Assembly: GCA_016184235.1 (NCBI GenBank)
Contig: JACPDC010000224.1
Coordinates: forward strand, 1 to 10,131
Length of the DNA stretch: 10,131 nucleotides
Source: Deltaproteobacteria bacterium
GTDB taxonomy: Bacteria; Desulfobacterota; Binatia; UBA9968
Direction of reading: 5' to 3'
The number at the start of each line of letters is the position of its first letter. The first letter of the stretch is position 1. Below are positions 7,887 through 10,131 of the stretch, piece by piece. Under the pieces are notes generated by a model that saw only the letters and a list, made by a program, of their open reading frames with translations, was not told where the DNA came from and did not search any database. Made by a program: the position numbers and the translations under genes.

Positions 7887-8516
7887 TCAGGTCGATAGAG
7901 TTTTTTGGTCCAGCACGAGCGGCTTGATGAATTCGATCAGACTTCGCCTGTCCGCTTCCAGAGAGGAGCCGCTCAGGCCCATCATTCTTCTCTGTGCGGT
8001 GCCGATCGCCATCTCGTTGATGTAAAAGGCGCCTGCGGCCGTGTCCAGGAGGCGGAAGATGTTCGCTCTCAGTCCCTCGTCAAGAATCGCTCGGATGCGC
8101 TCCAGGTGTCTTGTTCGGTACTTTAGCAGTCGCTGCCATTTCTTTCTTTGCCGGCTATTGCCCATATGCCAACGGATCAGGAGAAGGGTGCGCAGGACAT
8201 CTTTGTGGCGCTCCATGCTGTCGAGCTGGGCGGACACGACCTGGCAGAGCCTTTCCCATGGGCGAGCCCCGGGGTCCACCCGCGTATCAATTTCTTGCGT
8301 CATCTCGGAAGCGATCTCTTCGAGGGCAGTGAAGATCATCTGATCCTTGTTGCGAAAATAGAGGTAGATGCCGCCCTTGGCGATGCCCGCCTCTTGGGCC
8401 ACGCGCTCCATGGTGACCGCCTCAAAGCCTTCGTTAGCCAGGGTCTTGCGGGTCGCTTCGAGCAGCGAGCGCGTGCGGAAGTCCTGGAGGATCTCTTTGC
8501 GGCTGGGGCGCGCCAT
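7887..8516 (-). CDS. TetR/AcrR-family transcriptional repressor of the efflux operon
   Basis: The 209-residue protein has the standard TetR N-terminal DNA-binding domain. The helix-turn-helix spans about residues 35-54 (TMERVAQEAGIAKGGIYLYF) and is followed by the usual RNKDQM. Residues 65-205 form the helical ligand-binding and dimerisation domain, which is poorly conserved, so the inducer cannot be named. The gene is the first of four minus-strand genes and is directly followed by the channel, adaptor and pump genes. This is the reverse of the common divergent arrangement and implies it shares their transcript and represses itself. The ATG (8514-8516) is preceded by GAGG about ten bases upstream, inside the proximal operator-like repeat, so bound repressor would also cover the region that encodes the ribosome site. 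Confidence 0.95.
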   Translation of the reverse strand: MARPSRKEILQDFRTRSLLEATRKTLANEGFEAVTMERVAQEAGIAKGGIYLYFRNKDQMIFTALEEIASEMTQEIDTRVDPGARPWERLCQVVSAQLDSMERHKDVLRTLLLIRWHMGNSRQRKKWQRLLKYRTRHLERIRAILDEGLRANIFRLLDTAAGAFYINEMAIGTAQRRMMGLSGSSLEADRRSLIEFIKPLVLDQKTLST

Positions 8517-8519
8517 GTG

Positions 8520-8541
8520 AAATGAACCTCAGTTCAGTAAA
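8520..8541 (-). promoter_or_regulatory. Probable TetR operator, proximal copy
   Basis: On the minus strand this 22-bp site reads TTTACTGAA, five bases, then a right half of GTTCATTT. It contains a perfect inverted repeat (TGAAC/GTTCA, 8523-8527 and 8532-8536, 4-bp spacer). It lies 4 bp upstream of the tetR start codon, over the early leader. The same 22-bp pattern recurs directly upstream with 17 identical positions. TetR-family regulators of efflux operons typically bind such sites; binding here is inferred. Confidence 0.75.
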
Positions 8542-8561
8542 ATGAACAGACATTCAGTAAA
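8540..8561 (-). promoter_or_regulatory. Probable TetR operator, distal copy overlapping the -10
   Basis: This is the second copy of the 22-bp repeat, offset by exactly 20 bp, about two helical turns, and sharing 2 bp with the first. Its inverted repeat is imperfect (TGAAC 8543-8547 against ATTCA 8552-8556). Its upstream edge overlaps the promoter -10 hexamer, so a bound dimer would block RNA polymerase. The spacing would place two dimers on the same face of the helix. Confidence 0.75.
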
Positions 8562-8586
8562 TAACAAGATCGTGGAGAGCTGTCAA
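8558..8586 (-). promoter_or_regulatory. Sigma70-type promoter of the tetR-efflux operon
   Basis: On the minus strand a perfect -35 TTGACA (8581-8586) is followed by a 17-bp spacer and a -10 TATTTA (8558-8563, three of six consensus bases in the canonical positions). The expected start is near 8550, inside the operator pair, giving a leader of about 35 nt to tetR. No other good promoter is seen in the operon, so this one probably drives all four genes. Confidence 0.7.
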
Positions 8587-8763
8587 CCCCGTCTTATGAG
8601 CGTGTTGTTCGGAGGAAGAAACGCCGTTGAGAGGGGTAAGGGCTAATAGATGGGTTTAAAGTCGAGGGATTTTTGCGATCTACCCTAACTGTCTTATCTC
8701 TGAGGGGAGGTAAGCCCTCGCCTTTAAGCGGTGATCGTTCAGTTTTTCTACAGGCTCAACGTT
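8587..8763. other. Intergenic stretch without recognisable gene
   Basis: The 290-bp gap between tetR and the protease gene holds the tetR promoter and operators at one end and a large stem-loop at the other. In the middle I see no frame with coding character and no tRNA-like fold. The only structure is a weak 5-bp inverted repeat, GAGGG (8702-8706) and CCCTC (8715-8719). The segment looks less GC-rich than the efflux genes. Confidence 0.5.
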
Positions 8764-8804
8764 TTGGGTGAGAGGCGCGGTCCGCCGCGCCCTTCTCTAC
8801 CCAA
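8764..8804. repeat. Large imperfect stem-loop downstream of the protease gene
   Basis: The left arm TTGGGT-GAGA-GGCGCGG (8764-8780) pairs with CCGCGCC (8785-8791), TCTC (8794-8797) and ACCCAA (8799-8804) around a 4-base TCCG loop. The right arm carries a 2-base bulge and one extra base. That gives 17 base pairs in all, with a very GC-rich core. It sits 3 bp past the stop of the minus-strand protease gene, where a terminator would be expected. No T-run follows on that strand, so it is either a factor-independent-looking but atypical terminator, an mRNA 3'-end stabiliser, or a dispersed intergenic palindrome. Confidence 0.75.
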
Positions 8805-8807
8805 GGG

Positions 8808-9194
8808 TTAGCCACTTTTTGTGTACGATAGCGCTCTTACCGTCACGCTCCCACCAGGCTGGGCTTGGACAGTAAGCTCATAGCCTGCAAGCAGAGACAT
8901 CCCAACTAGGGGAGCGGTGTCGGCCTCGTCGACGGGAATGCGTCGAGCCTCCCCGTCCCAATCCACTGTGGCTTCGTAGATATCAAAAACGCTCTCACTG
9001 CCGTCTGCCAAGAGTGCTCGGCCACGCCGCCGCCAAACTAAGCCGAGCCGGACGATTAGAGAAGATGGAAGACTCAGCCACCCGTCAAAGCCTGTATCAA
9101 TGATCGCTTCGATCTCTTCTTCTTGTCCGGTAGGGCCACGCACCGTGAGATGGATGACAGCTTGGCGGTCGTCCGTGACAACGCCGGTAATCAT
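8808..9194 (-). CDS. Clan AA (retropepsin-like) aspartic protease, 128 aa
   Basis: The protein has the retropepsin-like signature: a hydrophobic strand then IEAIIDTGFDGWLSLP, with the catalytic D33-T-G, and the second family block PLVGMSLLAGYEL at about 95-107, which matches the hydrophobic-hydrophobic-G motif. Proteases of this type act as homodimers, each chain giving one aspartate. The length is normal for stand-alone bacterial members. I chose ATG 9192-9194 because it overlaps the stop of the upstream partner as ATGA, the usual coupling arrangement. The longer frame begins at a TTG (9215) with no ribosome site. There is no signal peptide or membrane segment, so it should be cytoplasmic. 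Substrate and role are unknown for the family. Only the fold and active-site residue are supported here. Confidence 0.88.
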   Translation of the reverse strand: MITGVVTDDRQAVIHLTVRGPTGQEEEIEAIIDTGFDGWLSLPSSLIVRLGLVWRRRGRALLADGSESVFDIYEATVDWDGEARRIPVDEADTAPLVGMSLLAGYELTVQAQPGGSVTVRALSYTKSG

Positions 9195-9463
9195 GCTGGA
9201 GGCAATCGCGGGCAAGATCCGAAGTGACGCGCATAGCGGGACCCAATCCGCCTCAGCCAGATCTGGGCGTTCGGAACCCGAGCCAGAAGGCGATCCGAGG
9301 CAACCAGTTCATCCCCGTCTACCTCGTAGGCTCCGGTTTCAATATCTATGGCAACGAATTTGCCCTCGTTCACCTTCTCTATGATCGGACGTAGCTCCCG
9401 TTCATAGATCTCGTCCCCGCGGCGGGCAAACTCTTCTTTGCTGTAAAGCGGTTGGTTTTTCAT
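9191..9463 (-). CDS. Small partner protein of the aspartic protease, 90 aa
   Basis: The protein begins MKNQPLYSKEEFARRGDEIY. A charged helical N-terminal half is followed by GKFVAIDIETGAYEVDGDELVASDRLLARVP, a beta-rich segment, and an arginine-rich tail. I prefer ATG 9461-9463 to an ATG at 9496. The shorter start fits the promoter, whose -10 at 9501-9506 puts the RNA start close to 9494, and drops 11 basic residues (MRFRRRRSDVA). No clear Shine-Dalgarno is seen for either. Small proteins of this look are, to my knowledge, often found directly before clan AA proteases and sometimes resemble antitoxins, but I assign no function. Coupling by ATGA to the protease suggests equal expression and possibly a complex or a substrate-protease pair. 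Confidence 0.8.
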   Translation of the reverse strand: MKNQPLYSKEEFARRGDEIYERELRPIIEKVNEGKFVAIDIETGAYEVDGDELVASDRLLARVPNAQIWLRRIGSRYARHFGSCPRLPPA

Positions 9464-9500
9464 TGCGACATCAGATCTTCGTCTGCGAAACCTCATCTAA

Positions 9501-9509
9501 TATATACCA
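9501..9509 (-). promoter_or_regulatory. Extended -10 promoter for the partner-protease pair
   Basis: On the minus strand TGG-TATATA reads as an extended -10 (TGn plus hexamer, -10 at 9501-9506). The -35 region is poor, as is common for extended -10 promoters. The predicted start near 9494 gives a leader of about 31 nt to ATG 9463. Confidence 0.45.
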
Positions 9510-9523
9510 GCCGTCGGAATCTT

Positions 9524-9543
9524 GCCACCGAATTTAAGGTGGC
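9524..9543. promoter_or_regulatory. Inverted repeat GCCACC/GGTGGC upstream of the protease-module promoter
   Basis: A perfect 6-bp inverted repeat, GCCACC (9524-9529) and GGTGGC (9538-9543), flanks an AT-rich 8-bp centre. Its centre lies about 40 bp upstream of the predicted transcription start, where an activator or repressor could bind. It could equally be a chance palindrome or an edge of the neighbouring mobile element. Confidence 0.4.
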
Positions 9544-9551
9544 TAGGACAG

Positions 9552-9635
9552 AGAAAAGGGGACATTCAACTTTTTGAAAGACAATGCCTGCAGCCGGCAG
9601 ACCATGTAACACAAAAGCAGAATGTCCCCTTTTCT
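9552..9635. mobile_element. 84-bp MITE/REP-like element with perfect 16-bp terminal inverted repeats
   Basis: The left end AGAAAAGGGGACATTC (9552-9567) is the exact reverse complement of the right end GAATGTCCCCTTTTCT (9620-9635). The 52-bp interior continues the pairing loosely (CTTTTTG against ACAAAAG) and holds a small inner palindrome, TGCC-7-GGCA. No protein is encoded. In my recollection the GGGGACATTC motif recurs in several Desulfobacterota-like genomes beside IS200-like REP transposases, so a non-autonomous mobile palindrome is the best reading. That link is from memory and not shown here. Confidence 0.75.
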
Positions 9636-9666
9636 TCCCGGGTGCCCTGACCGGGTCTTGAGCCAC

Positions 9667-9843
9667 TTACCATTCCAAGCTTGCGCTGCCACCTGATTTT
9701 CTCCCCTTAATGTCACAATGGCCCGTGGACTTGCCACACTTAGGGCATTTTCTCACTCCGTTATGAATTCGTGTCCCACTGACAACGAAAACTTTGCTAC
9801 AGTGGGGACACGTGAATGCCGCAGCATTTCCCCTCTCTGCCAA
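9667..9843 (-). CDS. Small zinc-ribbon protein, about 58 aa, 5' end uncertain
   Basis: The frame contains FTCPHCSKVFVVSGTRIHNGV and then RKCPKCGKSTGHCDIKG. These give a C-x2-C...C-x2-C zinc ribbon (Cys 12, 15, 33 and 36 counted from the TTG start), with a basic and glycine-rich tail ending ASLEW. The even codon use and two well-formed cysteine knuckles argue for a real protein. No ATG occurs close upstream. The nearest start in frame is TTG 9841-9843 without a good ribosome site. The open frame continues to 9996 but beyond about 9850 it is antisense to an IS3 fragment. The insertion may therefore have removed the original start. Function is unknown; small zinc ribbons commonly bind nucleic acid or proteins. 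Confidence 0.55.
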   Translation of the reverse strand: MAERGNAAAFTCPHCSKVFVVSGTRIHNGVRKCPKCGKSTGHCDIKGRKSGGSASLEW

Positions 9844-9849
9844 TATGAG

Positions 9850-10050
9850 TGAGACACTTACCCGCCTTGAGTTTAGTGTAGAATAGGGGGCGAGTAAGGA
9901 GTTGAAGATGGGAGCAATGGAAGGGGTGGAGTCATCCAGTGCGGAGGTGGAGGTGATAGCGAAGCCGACACGGCGGCGATATACGGCGGAGTACAAGCTT
10001 AAGGTTTTACGGGAAGCGGAGGCTTTAAGTGGTCGGCTGACTCTTTAGAC
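9850..10050 (+). mobile_element. Remnant of an IS3-family insertion sequence (left end)
   Basis: The stretch contains a candidate left end starting TGAGACACTTACCC (9850), a TAGAAT -10-like box (9879-9884), a ribosome site AAGGAG (9896-9901) and the first half of an OrfA reading frame. The remainder of OrfA, all of the integrase OrfB and the right end are missing. Boundaries are approximate: the left one rests on the family-like TG start, the right one on where homology-like coding ends. Confidence 0.55.
9908..10048 (+). pseudogene. Truncated IS3-family transposase OrfA
   Basis: ATG 9908 follows AAGGAG by six bases and opens a 46-residue frame. Residues 19-40, PTRRRYTAEYKLKVLREAE and the residues next to it, match the start of the OrfA helix-turn-helix of IS3-family elements, normally about 90-100 residues long. 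The frame ends at TAG 10046-10048 just after the first helix, losing the recognition helix, the leucine zipper and the frameshift site to OrfB. The short product could not support transposition. The break with unrelated sequence lies near 10040. Confidence 0.75.
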
Positions 10051-10076
10051 GAAAGGCAAGATAGTTTGATTCGATT

Positions 10077-10131
10077 TTACCGCAGCTTGATCTTGCCGAA
10101 TTTTTCCTTGAATTCCTTCTCGATGTTTTTG
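10077..10131 (-). CDS. C-terminal tail of an unidentified protein (5' part outside window)
   Basis: On the minus strand the window edge carries 17 codons reading KNIEKEFKEKFGKIKLR followed by TAA (10077-10079). The composition (alternating Lys/Glu with periodic Phe/Ile) suits the last helix of a folded protein. It is too short to name a family, and it could be a chance open frame. Confidence 0.35.
   Translation of the reverse strand, partial: KNIEKEFKEKFGKIKLR

Noticed and set aside
6939..7898. 319-codon plus-strand frame opposite the outer-membrane channel
   Set aside because: It is a shadow frame; its Gly/Asp/Arg/His-rich product has no domain, and the opposite strand encodes a full OEP-family protein with a signal peptide.
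9195..9215. Upstream extension of the aspartic protease to a TTG at 9215
   Set aside because: It adds seven residues, has no ribosome site, and is inferior to the ATG that overlaps the partner's stop as ATGA.
9637..9655. Small inverted repeat CCCGG/CCGGG as a terminator for the zinc-ribbon gene
   Set aside because: The stem is only five base pairs and no T-run follows on the minus strand.
9543..9737. 64-codon minus-strand frame through the palindromic element
   Set aside because: It crosses the MITE and the zinc-ribbon gene in another frame, and has no ribosome site or recognisable motif.
1..10131. CRISPR array, tRNA or rRNA gene
   Set aside because: No regularly spaced direct repeats of CRISPR length, no cloverleaf-like sequence with TTCGA-type arms, and no rRNA segment beyond the short anti-Shine-Dalgarno-like match at 542-553.

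Overview
This window reads as chromosomal DNA from a Gram-negative (diderm) bacterium with moderately high GC. The evidence is the end of an MlaC-type outer-membrane lipid transport gene and a complete tripartite RND efflux operon with an outer-membrane channel. The mix of gene types and repeats would fit a Desulfobacterota- or NC10-like soil or sediment lineage, but I cannot assign a taxon from the sequence alone.

Plus strand, 1-1729: the 3' end of an mlaC-like gene, then a 70-residue conserved-looking hypothetical protein, then a two-transmembrane protein with a soluble domain that looks like a degenerate phospholipase-D fold. A tiny secreted-peptide gene follows. It has a perfect Shine-Dalgarno sequence and overlaps the end of the gene before it.

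Minus strand, 8516 down to 1750: a four-gene efflux operon in the order tetR, tolC/oprM-like outer-membrane factor, membrane fusion protein, RND pump. The genes are tightly packed. There are 9 bp between tetR and the outer-membrane gene and a 4-bp GTGA overlap between the fusion protein and the pump. The only real gap, 51 bp, is filled by a degenerate heptamer repeat. Upstream of tetR is a convincing promoter (perfect -35 TTGACA, 17-bp spacer). Two 22-bp operator-like repeats spaced 20 bp apart cover its -10 and start region, which implies autorepression of the whole operon and induction by an unknown ligand.

Minus strand, 9463 to 8808: a two-gene module made of a small helical protein and a retropepsin-like (clan AA) aspartic protease, coupled by an ATGA overlap. 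It has an extended -10 promoter with an inverted repeat just upstream. A large imperfect stem-loop follows the module.

9497-10131 is a patchwork: an 84-bp MITE-like element with perfect 16-bp inverted repeats, a small zinc-ribbon protein gene, a truncated IS3-family OrfA whose left edge abuts the zinc-ribbon gene's 5' end, and the C-terminal tail of an unidentified minus-strand gene running off the window.

Most of the window is well-known biology. The items that most deserve a second look are the paired TetR operators, the protease/partner module, the MITE and the overlapping secreted mini-gene. I did not find convincing evidence of a wholly new system.
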